This document shows positions 14,206 through 20,090 of a DNA stretch of 20,090 nucleotides, in pieces; the first letter of the stretch is position 1, and every line of letters starts with the position of its first letter. The notes below the pieces were generated by a model. That model was not told the DNA's origin, did no database searches, and worked only from the letters and a program-made list of their open reading frames with translations. This DNA is from CAZXMB01 sp964641715 (GTDB lineage Bacteria > Desulfobacterota > BSN033 > UBA1163), in contig CAZXMB010000041.1 of the NCBI GenBank assembly GCA_964641715.1, positions 1-20,090 on the forward strand, given 5' to 3'. The position numbers and the translations under genes were made by a program.

Positions 14206-16275
14206 CTATCTGGTCAGCAGGATGCGTGCATCCAGCGCAATGGCTCCTTTTTCCAGGACCATCACCGGATTGATATCAAGCCCTTCGATCTCAGGAAGGT
14301 CTACCATTAGCTGAGAGAGCCTGAGAAGCATCTCAACGACTGCTTCGATGTCAAGAGGCCGTTCTCCCCGAATCCCTCGGAGAATCGCAGACGATTTTAA
14401 CTCCGAAATCATCTCCTCTGCCTCGGAGCGATTAATCGGGGCCACCCGAAGGGAGGTCTCCTTCAGGACCTCGACATAGATTCCGCCCAGGCCAAAGAGC
14501 AGAACCGGACCGAAGGAAGGATCACGTTTCGCCCCCAGGATGATCTCCTTTCCACCGGAGATCATCTTTTGAAGGAACACACCAAACCTACTGCCCAGAT
14601 TGAGGCTCATGAGCCTTTCATAAGCCTCTTTCGCCTTGTCCAGAGAATCGATATGAAGAACTACTCCTCCCATATCTGATTTGTGGGAGATCTCCGGAGA
14701 GATGACCTTCATGGCTGCAGGAAATCCTGTTTTTCCAAGGCCCTGTTCCAGATCTTCTTTTCGATAGATTACCTGATCATCGGCGACTGGAATGCCGCAT
14801 GCCTGAATCACTTCCATCGCTTCCGGTAGAAGGGGATCTTTCTTCTCCTTGATTGCTTTTTGGAGAACCAAAGAGGCACGGCTATGATCGATGGGGTAGG
14901 AAGGAGGCTTTTCCTTTGAAGTGGTCAGCCTTCGGTAGTGATCCCTCGAGATGGCGAGGGCGGTTAAGGCATCTTCGGGTTCAGTGAAGATGGGGAAATC
15001 CAAGGCCCTTTTGATATAAGCCAGTTCCTCCTCGTCGGTATTGTATTGAAGGGCAACCGGTTTCTGGTAACGGAAAGAAAGGTCTTTTACAGCCTGGATG
15101 AACTTGCGGGAGGGTTCTTTTTCCTCTCCCGTTGCACCGTGCATAAAAAGGATTCCCTGGACAGCAGGGAATTGGAGACCCTGTTCGAGGATATTCGTAT
15201 AGAGGTCGAAGTTAAAGAGATCTCCAAGATCGAGAGGATTGGTGGGCTGGATCACCTTTGCCCGGAAGAGACTGTGGAACTGTTCCCTCAGCTTCGGGTC
15301 CGGAGGAAGGAGACGGAATCCATGCCGTTCAGCAGAATCAGCAGCCACGACGCCGATTCCTCCTGAGCGGGAAATGATCACCAGGTTTCTCCCCTTACAG
15401 GGCGGCAGGGAGAGGATCTTCACCGCATTGACAAAGGAACGAAAGTCCTTTGTGCGGATGATGTCTGCCTGTTTCAGGCCGGCCTCCACGACCCTGTCGT
15501 CATTGGCCAGGGCCGCGGTATGAAGCTTTGCGATCTGGCGGCTTCCTTCACCCGTATTGGCTTTGTGGAGGATAATGGGTTTGGAGGTGGAACGGGCAAT
15601 CTCCATCAGCTCCCTTCCGTGCTCAAGGCTCTCGAGATAGAGGCCAATGATCTCGGTCTGGGGATCATCAATGAGATACTTCAGATAGTCAATCTCATTG
15701 AGGTCCAGTTTATTTCCCATGCTTACCATCTTGGAGAGTCCCACATTGGCGCTGATCATGAGGTTTGCATAGGTGAGAAGAACGCCTCCGCTCTGAGCCA
15801 GGATGGAGAGTTTACCTTTGCTCACAGGCCCTCTCTTTAACTTAACAAAGGGGACGACAAAGCCATTGTCCACATTGGTAATACCGATACCGTTCGGTCC
15901 CACGATCCGGACTCCCCATTTTCGGGCCATCCGGAGCACGGTTTGCTCAAGTTCTGCTCCTTCTTCTGAATATTCCCTGAACCCTCCGGTTTCAATGATG
16001 GCCCGGGAAATGTGTTTTCGTCCGCAGGCTTCAATAAGTTCAGGTATGGTTTGAGCAGGAGTGAGGATGACTGCCACATCGATACCATCCGGCAGATGAT
16101 CCATGGAAGTGAGGATTTTTCTTCCGAAAAGGATCCCATCCTTTCTGCCCACCAGGAAGATTTCCCCGTTAAATTTAAACTCGAAAAGGTTTTCAACGAT
16201 GTTTCTGGCCAGGTTATCAGGCCTTTCTGATACACCGATCACCACTACTGATTTCGGATAGAAGAGTTGATTCAC
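14206..16275 (-). CDS. ADP-forming acyl-CoA (acetate-CoA) synthetase, fused alpha-beta type
   Basis: A 689-residue enzyme that by family interconverts acyl-CoA + ADP + Pi and acid + ATP + CoA, giving ATP in fermentative or amino-acid-degrading metabolism. Order of domains: CoA-binding Rossmann domain (1-130, with GVSERPDNLARNI and VGPNGIG), succinyl-CoA-ligase-like domain with AQSGGV (160-165), the likely phospho-His H252 in LHTAALAND, a second ligase domain (RSGGIGVVAAD), and a C-terminal ATP-grasp domain (about 465-689, with FPAAMKVISPEISHKSDMGGV and GLDINPV). All expected parts are present at normal length. The start is GTG 16275 with GGGAGG 6 bases upstream. A perfect 22-bp hairpin lies immediately before that ribosome site. 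Confidence 0.9.
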   Translation of the reverse strand: MNQLFYPKSVVVIGVSERPDNLARNIVENLFEFKFNGEIFLVGRKDGILFGRKILTSMDHLPDGIDVAVILTPAQTIPELIEACGRKHISRAIIETGGFREYSEEGAELEQTVLRMARKWGVRIVGPNGIGITNVDNGFVVPFVKLKRGPVSKGKLSILAQSGGVLLTYANLMISANVGLSKMVSMGNKLDLNEIDYLKYLIDDPQTEIIGLYLESLEHGRELMEIARSTSKPIILHKANTGEGSRQIAKLHTAALANDDRVVEAGLKQADIIRTKDFRSFVNAVKILSLPPCKGRNLVIISRSGGIGVVAADSAERHGFRLLPPDPKLREQFHSLFRAKVIQPTNPLDLGDLFNFDLYTNILEQGLQFPAVQGILFMHGATGEEKEPSRKFIQAVKDLSFRYQKPVALQYNTDEEELAYIKRALDFPIFTEPEDALTALAISRDHYRRLTTSKEKPPSYPIDHSRASLVLQKAIKEKKDPLLPEAMEVIQACGIPVADDQVIYRKEDLEQGLGKTGFPAAMKVISPEISHKSDMGGVVLHIDSLDKAKEAYERLMSLNLGSRFGVFLQKMISGGKEIILGAKRDPSFGPVLLFGLGGIYVEVLKETSLRVAPINRSEAEEMISELKSSAILRGIRGERPLDIEAVVEMLLRLSQLMVDLPEIEGLDINPVMVLEKGAIALDARILLTR

Positions 16276-16290
16276 CTGAAACCTCCCGAT

Positions 16291-16339
16291 CCCTTCACCC
16301 TCTCCCTCTCCCTTCGGGGGAGAGGGAGAGGGTGAAGGG
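16291..16339. repeat. Perfect 22-bp hairpin element rich in CCCTCTCCC
   Basis: Arms 16291-16312 and 16318-16339 are perfect inverted repeats made of CCCTTCACCC then CTCTCCC units, with a 5-base loop. No T-run follows on either strand. This matches a well-known type of dispersed hairpin repeat in proteobacterial genomes. It lies between the stop of the CrtC-like gene and the ribosome site of the synthetase gene, so in a joint mRNA it could stabilise the upstream message or limit read-through. Confidence 0.8.
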
Positions 16340-16344
16340 GCATA

Positions 16345-17472
16345 TTAAATTCCTTTGTTAAAGGGCTTTGCATATCCTGTTAATTCCACATAGCCCATTC
16401 CTTTGATACGATCACTTCCAGATTTCCCTTCAACCTTAACACTTCCTTCCCAATAGGTCACCCGGGTGGATTGATTTGTGACCAATTCCTGATCTTTGGT
16501 GGTTGGGGATAGAATCAATTCGATCTGGTGACCGGGGATTTTTATCCTCCAATGGGATGGATAGGTGGCTCCACTCTTGGCACTCTTCCATTGATCCATA
16601 GCTTCAACCTGAAAATTGCTAACAGTAAGATGCCGCTGGCTTCCATCATGAAATACGATGGTCCCACTCGAATAAGGATCCATTTTCCTATCCCTGTGTC
16701 GAATCTGATATAACATTAAATCCACCCCGTTCTCCAGCTGGATGCCAAACCAATCCCAACCCGCCTGATCCTCCCGAAGCTGGTTTGAGCCAAACTCATG
16801 GTCAATCCAGCTTGTACCGCTGATGGAGACTACTTTGCCTTTCAGGAAGATTTTCCCTTCTGTTTTGAGCCGGGTGATCGAATAGTAATGGGAGGCATAG
16901 CCTTCCCCTTTTGCCTTCTGACTGATCCCATTCTGGCCGTGAATCACTGGGCCTTTTTCGGAACTGAGCCTGAGTTCGATTCCAAATTCCTTATCGCCAG
17001 CCCTGAGGATGTGGTTTTGAATCGAAGAGGCGTTTATCTCTGCGGACCAGTCTTCGATCCAGACTCGAAAGGCTTTTTCCCCGCTCTTATATTCTGACGC
17101 CCCGGCCTCATCGAAACTTCCCCTGCTGATCTTCTCTCGATATTCAAACCTCTTTTTGGATTCATCGGTGATGGCAAGATGGGCAAAATAGAGATTTCGA
17201 ACCGTCCACTTCGAATTTTTTCTGCTGACCTCTTTTCTCAAAGCGGTTCTAAAAAAGGTGAGGTGGTAGCCATAAGATTTTTTATCCTCAGACCGGAGAT
17301 GACCGGAGTAGTACCACCATTCCGTCTTAAATTCAGGGTGAGAGAAATGATCCTGAGGAAAAGAAAAAGTTCTCCCCGGGAGAGCGCGTTTGAATTCCTC
17401 AGCATATATCTTCGCCTGAGTCAAAAGAAGGATAAAAAGGAGTCCCGAAATGATGAACCCCTTTTTTCTCAT
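16345..17472 (-). CDS. Exported lipocalin-like protein (CrtC/AttH family)
   Basis: Numbered from ATG 17472 it has 375 residues with a good signal peptide (MRKKGFIISGLLFILLLTQAKIYA). The family signature EWWYYSGHL lies at about residues 51-59, and the second signature, GTSWIDHEFGSNQ, follows in the middle. These define the CrtC N-terminal/AttH fold of two lipocalin-like barrels; named members are carotenoid 1,2-hydratases, but no other carotenoid gene is nearby and most family members have unknown ligands. ATG 17508 is in frame but would put 12 residues, including SRRW, before the signal; neither start has a clear ribosome site. The decayed recombinase ends 3 bases before ATG 17508, so the native upstream region may have been replaced. 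Confidence 0.8.
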   Translation of the reverse strand: MRKKGFIISGLLFILLLTQAKIYAEEFKRALPGRTFSFPQDHFSHPEFKTEWWYYSGHLRSEDKKSYGYHLTFFRTALRKEVSRKNSKWTVRNLYFAHLAITDESKKRFEYREKISRGSFDEAGASEYKSGEKAFRVWIEDWSAEINASSIQNHILRAGDKEFGIELRLSSEKGPVIHGQNGISQKAKGEGYASHYYSITRLKTEGKIFLKGKVVSISGTSWIDHEFGSNQLREDQAGWDWFGIQLENGVDLMLYQIRHRDRKMDPYSSGTIVFHDGSQRHLTVSNFQVEAMDQWKSAKSGATYPSHWRIKIPGHQIELILSPTTKDQELVTNQSTRVTYWEGSVKVEGKSGSDRIKGMGYVELTGYAKPFNKGI

Positions 17473-17510
17473 GCTTAAAAGCCATCTACGGCTGGGAAGG
17501 AATCTCATGG

Positions 17511-17978
17511 TTAAAGCGGCTTTTTACGGGAAAGTCGGCTTTCATCCCCGCCTTGTAGGCGGGGAGCTTTACTCAAATCACCAAGCTCTGTCTTCAGCAC
17601 ATCCCTGAAAAGAAACAGAAGGGCATTGAAGGCCCTGTTTTGGGTCGATGATAAAACTCTTTTTGTAAGTGCCAGATAGCTCAAAAAATCCTTTACATCG
17701 CCTGAGTCTAAGCCAGCAGTACGGATATCTTTCTTTTTGATGCTGGAGCCATAATCCATGAACCTTTCGGCCCACTCCAGATAGGAGCGTTCCGTTCTGT
17801 AGGAATAATGCTTGATGCGTATGGCCTGCCGCATTTCAGTGAGGATTTTTGAAACATCGGGGAGTCTTGTTTTAGGCACGTCGGGGGCAAGAGAACGGGA
17901 AATTAAAAAGTCTTGGAATTCGGGTAATATTCTATTGGCCACTAATGATCTCCCAATTTGCCAAACCTGTTGACTCAT
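17511..17978 (-). pseudogene. Truncated tyrosine recombinase, integron-integrase type (core-binding domain only)
   Basis: The frame gives 155 residues. Residues about 50-145 match the SAM-like core-binding domain of integron-type integrases: IRIKHYSYRTERSYLEWAERFM, then FLSYLALTKRVLSSTQNRAFNALLFLFRDVL. The whole catalytic domain with its R-H-R-Y residues is missing. Similarity ends at LSKAPR, and the last residues are encoded by a GC-rich hairpin. The first three codons (ATG AGT CAA) lie inside the terminal repeat of the adjacent insertion sequence, so the native N-terminus was probably cut by that insertion. It is almost certainly inactive as a recombinase. Confidence 0.8.
17545..17565. repeat. 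GC-rich hairpin at the end of the recombinase remnant
   Basis: TCCCCGCC and GGCGGGGA form a perfect 8-bp stem around a 5-base loop. Its form resembles the end hairpins of IS200/IS605-like or REP-type elements. It marks where recombinase similarity stops. Confidence 0.45.
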
Positions 17979-17993
17979 AAGAAAATGTTACCC
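17969..17993 (-). repeat. IS terminal repeat, left end
   Basis: On the minus strand it reads GGGTAACAT, four bases, then TTATGAGTCAAC. It includes the transposase stop codon and the first codons of the recombinase remnant frame. Confidence 0.7.
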
Positions 17994-19169
17994 GGGGGAT
18001 CGTTGAAGAGAAGAGGATGAAGAGGCGGGATTGAGTATGTTTTTAAGTCTCTTCTCCATGACCTCTCTTAGCACAAAGGGGTTGAGTTTTTCAAGTTCTT
18101 TAGAGAGATGCTGTTTTATGTCGGGAGAGATATGAGGGGATTCGAGAATTCTCTGGTATGGAGTTTTAGGAGGGTCATGGTGTTTGAGGGTTTTTGATCC
18201 TACTCTTTCTTTAGAGAGGAGTTTCATGGAGGGGCAGAAGAAGTTATGAAAGAGTCTCCACGGGTGACGATAGAGGTCATTGAGGAGGGAGACGACGTTA
18301 GGGTCATCTAAGCGTTGGTAACCGAGCCATTGACGGACATGGGTCCAGTTTTTCTGTTCGATGTGAGCGTTGTCATCTTTGTGGTAGGCTCGTGAGCGAG
18401 TAAATTGGACGGGGGGTTTTCTTTGTGCGAAATGTCTCAGGAGGTGATAATTGAGGAACTCACCGCCATTGTCGCAATCAAAGCCGAGCAAGGGGAAAGG
18501 TAAAGATTTTTCGATGTCTTTGATTTGGGTGAGGACGTCGGATTCCCCTTTTCCCCAGACCGCTCTTTGTTCAGACCAGCCGGTGGCAATATCGACGCAG
18601 TCGATGGTGTAGGCGAACATTCCGGACAGGGACTCTCCGCAATGGGCGACGGTGTCAGCTTCGAGGAAGCCTGGGCGAGATTCATCCCATTGGTTGGTTT
18701 TGATGGGGATCTGTTTTCGGATGAGGGTTCCGGGTTTGGTGGTGGTTCTGCCTCGTCTCTTATATTTGATCCGAGTGGGGAGAAGGAGACGGTCGATGGT
18801 GGCCGCAGAGATTCTGAGGAGGGTCTCAGAGACCTCTGAGGGCAGAGGTCCGAAGGATTGAACATAACCGGGGAGCCAGAGGGGTAGGATGACTTTGAGG
18901 CGTTTTGAGCAGGGGAGGTTGGCAGCGAGCCAGATTTTTTTTAGAGGTTTAAGGATGATGTTTCGGTGATAAATTGGGGATCTGCCTCGCTTTCTAACTT
19001 GGGGGTTTGCAAAGCGTTTAAATCGTCGGAGTAATCGGATCGCATGCTTTCGGTGATATCGGCAAGTTGCACAGAATTCGTCAAGGATGATGGATCTTTC
19101 CTTACGAGACGCTTTTTTGTACCGTAGAAAAATGGCTTCGACATATTCTTTTTTTGATCGCGGACTCAT
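17988..19169 (-). CDS. DDE transposase with integrase (rve) catalytic core
   Basis: A 393-residue transposase. A basic N-terminal helix-turn-helix region (about 1-60, ending RKRGRSP) precedes a catalytic core with D172 (FLEADTVAHCG), D233 (FDCDNGGEF) and E271 (NAHIEQKNW), a DD-x37-E arrangement of the retroviral-integrase type. Length and motifs fit IS481-like or related unclassified families; I do not assign a named IS. The frame is intact, so the element may be active. Start ATG 19169 has an AAGGAG site 8 bases upstream and itself sits in a TTATGAGTC word, the same as the core of the terminal repeats, which might allow self-regulation. Confidence 0.88.
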   Translation of the reverse strand: MSPRSKKEYVEAIFLRYKKASRKERSIILDEFCATCRYHRKHAIRLLRRFKRFANPQVRKRGRSPIYHRNIILKPLKKIWLAANLPCSKRLKVILPLWLPGYVQSFGPLPSEVSETLLRISAATIDRLLLPTRIKYKRRGRTTTKPGTLIRKQIPIKTNQWDESRPGFLEADTVAHCGESLSGMFAYTIDCVDIATGWSEQRAVWGKGESDVLTQIKDIEKSLPFPLLGFDCDNGGEFLNYHLLRHFAQRKPPVQFTRSRAYHKDDNAHIEQKNWTHVRQWLGYQRLDDPNVVSLLNDLYRHPWRLFHNFFCPSMKLLSKERVGSKTLKHHDPPKTPYQRILESPHISPDIKQHLSKELEKLNPFVLREVMEKRLKNILNPASSSSSLQRSPG

Positions 19170-19192
19170 AATCAGTTCTCCTTTTGGGCCCC

Positions 19193-19221
19193 TTTATCGG
19201 GTAACATCTATTATGAGTCAA
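19193..19221 (-). promoter_or_regulatory. Transposase promoter embedded in the inner terminal repeat
   Basis: On the minus strand, TTGACT (19221-19216) and GATAAA (19198-19193) are 17 bases apart. The -35 box and spacer are the terminal repeat itself; the transposase start is 23 bases past the -10 box. Confidence 0.5.
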
Positions 19222-19222
19222 C
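19199..19222 (+). repeat. IS terminal repeat, right inner copy
   Basis: GGGTAACAT-CTA-TTATGAGTCAAC, inverted relative to the left end. Read on the minus strand it supplies the -35 box of the probable transposase promoter. Confidence 0.7.
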
Positions 19223-19244
19223 GATCCCTTTTTAATCACGCTTT

Positions 19245-19268
19245 GGGTAACATTTTTTATGAGGCAAT
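19245..19268 (+). repeat. IS terminal repeat, right outer copy
   Basis: GGGTAACAT-TTT-TTATGAGGCAAT, a direct repeat of the inner copy with 22 bases between them. It has diverged in the last five bases. Confidence 0.65.
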
Positions 19269-19357
19269 TCGCCAAAATGTTTGGATTATACGAAATTCGC
19301 AATTTATGCTATTATATGGAAAAGACGAAATAGATTCAATAATTTTTCATAATTTTA

Positions 19358-19386
19358 TAGACAAAATATGCTAAAACTACTATAAA
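19358..19386 (+). promoter_or_regulatory. Sigma70-like promoter of the lipoprotein gene
   Basis: TAGACA (19358-19363) and TATAAA (19381-19386) have a 17-base spacer, each one base from consensus. The start codon at 19476 is about 85 bases downstream. The rest of 19270-19475 is AT-rich and shows nothing else. Confidence 0.5.
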
Positions 19387-19475
19387 GTAAATTTTAGAAG
19401 ACCTAATTTCAAACAAATACGAATTGCGTCTATTAATTGTTAATCCGAAAAGAGCATATTGAAGGAGAAATACTA

Positions 19476-19964
19476 ATGAAAACAGGATGGTGCTTTCGAA
19501 CCGTAAGGTATGCTTTTATTGTTATGACCTTTTTTACCTTAGTTTTAGCTTGTCGCGGTCCTAGCCAAGACGTTATTACAAAACAAGACGCTTTTTTAAA
19601 ACAAAGAGAAGGTTTAATCTACCAAGTTTCTTACCAAAAAGCTTTCCAATGCGTTATCTTCACTCTTACGAAAAAAGGAATCGCTATTGACAATATTGAT
19701 GAAAAAAATGGTTTCATAAATACTCGACCTCAACAGATAAGAGCGGAAAGGTATGTGTTTCAAATTGCAATAAGACCTAGTGGCATTTCGAAAACTACTA
19801 TATCGGTTATTTGCACTTGGAGCGTTCCACCAGGCATTGATATAAATTACGCTTTCCTACCTTCCGCAGTTGCAAGGTCAAAGAGTAAAAAGTTGGAAAT
19901 TGAATTGGCTGAAGACATTTATAATGAAATGATGAAGGTGGAAGCTGAAAAATCTGAAATCTAA
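19476..19964 (+). CDS. Lipoprotein of unknown function, BamC-like pattern
   Basis: A 162-residue protein with a lipoprotein signal: a basic start, a hydrophobic stretch (YAFIVMTFFTLVLAC) and lipobox LVLAC with C26 as the lipidated residue. The mature part has the pattern YQKAFQCVIFTLTKKGIAIDNIDEKNGFINT, like the helix-strand repeats of BamC-type and related small outer-membrane lipoproteins, where a helix is followed by strands ending in G-x-I-x-T. This likeness is only at pattern level. ATG 19476 is chosen because AAGGAG lies 8 bases upstream and the signal starts there; TTG 19437 is in frame but unsupported. Its AT-rich codon use differs from most of the window, which may indicate transfer. 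Confidence 0.7.
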   Translation: MKTGWCFRTVRYAFIVMTFFTLVLACRGPSQDVITKQDAFLKQREGLIYQVSYQKAFQCVIFTLTKKGIAIDNIDEKNGFINTRPQQIRAERYVFQIAIRPSGISKTTISVICTWSVPPGIDINYAFLPSAVARSKSKKLEIELAEDIYNEMMKVEAEKSEI

Positions 19965-20046
19965 AATCTTGCAGGGGAAACCAGTGGAGGTTTGGGGTCA
20001 AAGCTACATTATACATTTTACAAACCTGATTAATCGTGATTTAGGT

Positions 20047-20090
20047 ATGGCACGGCAGTTGCGGATTGAATATGAGAGAGGATTTTATCA
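20047..20090 (+). CDS. RAYT / IS200-like Y1 transposase (first 14 codons)
   Basis: Only the N-terminus is in the window: MARQLRIEYERGFYH, which matches the MARPLRIEYPGAFYHV-type start of REP-associated tyrosine transposases. The family cuts single-stranded DNA at hairpin repeats using one Tyr and a HUH motif, both beyond the edge. The GGGGTCAAAGCTACATTATA sequence at about 20013-20032 is the kind of non-coding lead-in often found before such genes. The assignment rests on a short stretch. Confidence 0.6.
   Translation, partial: MARQLRIEYERGFY

Larger units (their letters stand above)
17969..19268 (-). mobile_element. Insertion sequence with DDE transposase and asymmetric ends, about 1.3 kb
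   Basis: The single transposase gene is bounded by related terminal repeats of the form GGGTAACAT-n3/4-TTATGAG-TCAAC. One copy is at the left end (17969-17993, inverted) and two at the right end (19199-19222 and 19245-19268). The transposase stop codon lies in the left repeat. No convincing target duplication was found, though CAATTTGCCAAA (17954-17965) and CAATTCGCCAAA (19265-19276) flank it with one mismatch. The left insertion point lies in the recombinase remnant. Confidence 0.75.

Noticed and set aside
17505..17575. Integron attC site next to the integrase remnant
   Set aside because: GTTAAAG near 17511 does not fit the GTTRRRY core, and the hairpin lacks the paired L/R boxes.
17954..19276. 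CAATTTGCCAAA / CAATTCGCCAAA as target-site duplication of the IS
   Set aside because: One mismatch, and the copies are placed asymmetrically: the left lies outside the repeat and the right overlaps it, so a duplication is not demonstrated.
19087..19374. 95-codon plus-strand frame crossing the right IS end
   Set aside because: Overlaps the transposase N-terminus and terminal repeats; sequence looks like reversed transposase and repeat translation.
1..20090. CRISPR array, tRNA or rRNA genes
   Set aside because: No regularly spaced direct repeats, cloverleaf with CCA end or rRNA-like sequence was seen on either strand.

Overview
The window looks like chromosomal DNA of an anaerobic or facultative Gram-negative bacterium, most like the former deltaproteobacteria (Desulfobacterota or a relative). 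The signs are a Tat-exported respiratory molybdoenzyme, an ADP-forming acyl-CoA synthetase, a LUD-domain protein, an HD-GYP/receiver signalling operon, lipoproteins and signal peptides, and many small dispersed hairpin repeats. This assignment is inference; no rRNA or tRNA is present to test it.

Layout. (1) 1-648, minus: N-terminal 216 codons of a Tat-exported molybdopterin oxidoreductase. Its upstream region holds a strong promoter followed at once by an intrinsic terminator, a second possible promoter and an inverted repeat. (2) 1165-5011, plus: a tight four-gene operon encoding a small excisionase-type HTH protein, a HEAT-repeat protein, an HD-GYP c-di-GMP phosphodiesterase and a single-domain receiver. 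The HEAT and HD-GYP proteins share the same N-terminal domain. (3) 5026-6387, minus: a secreted protein with a possible Cys/His catalytic pair, apparently leaderless. (4) 6388-7104: a decay zone with a receiver-domain remnant, a minus-facing terminator, a MITE-like element and the promoter of the next gene. (5) 7105-8816: a zinc metallopeptidase convergent with a LOG-family protein. (6) 9036-12639, plus: a beta-CASP metallo-beta-lactamase RNase, a DUF401-type membrane protein and a DUF4412-like exported protein. (7) 12651-16275: a PPC/DUF296 protein divergent from a LUD protein, which converges on an ADP-forming acyl-CoA synthetase across a 130-bp imperfect palindrome. (8) 16345-19268: a CrtC/AttH-like exported protein, a truncated integron-type tyrosine recombinase and an insertion sequence with a DDE transposase and asymmetric ends. 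(9) 19270-20090: an AT-rich segment with a lipoprotein and the first codons of a RAYT (Y1) transposase.

Most coherent themes: a signalling operon (HTH, HEAT, HD-GYP, REC) whose two large proteins look like paralogous partners; energy metabolism around the molybdoenzyme and the ADP-forming synthetase; and a right-hand third shaped by mobile DNA. The best candidates for something not yet described are the paired-domain HEAT/HD-GYP module and the promoter-terminator arrangement ahead of the molybdoenzyme.
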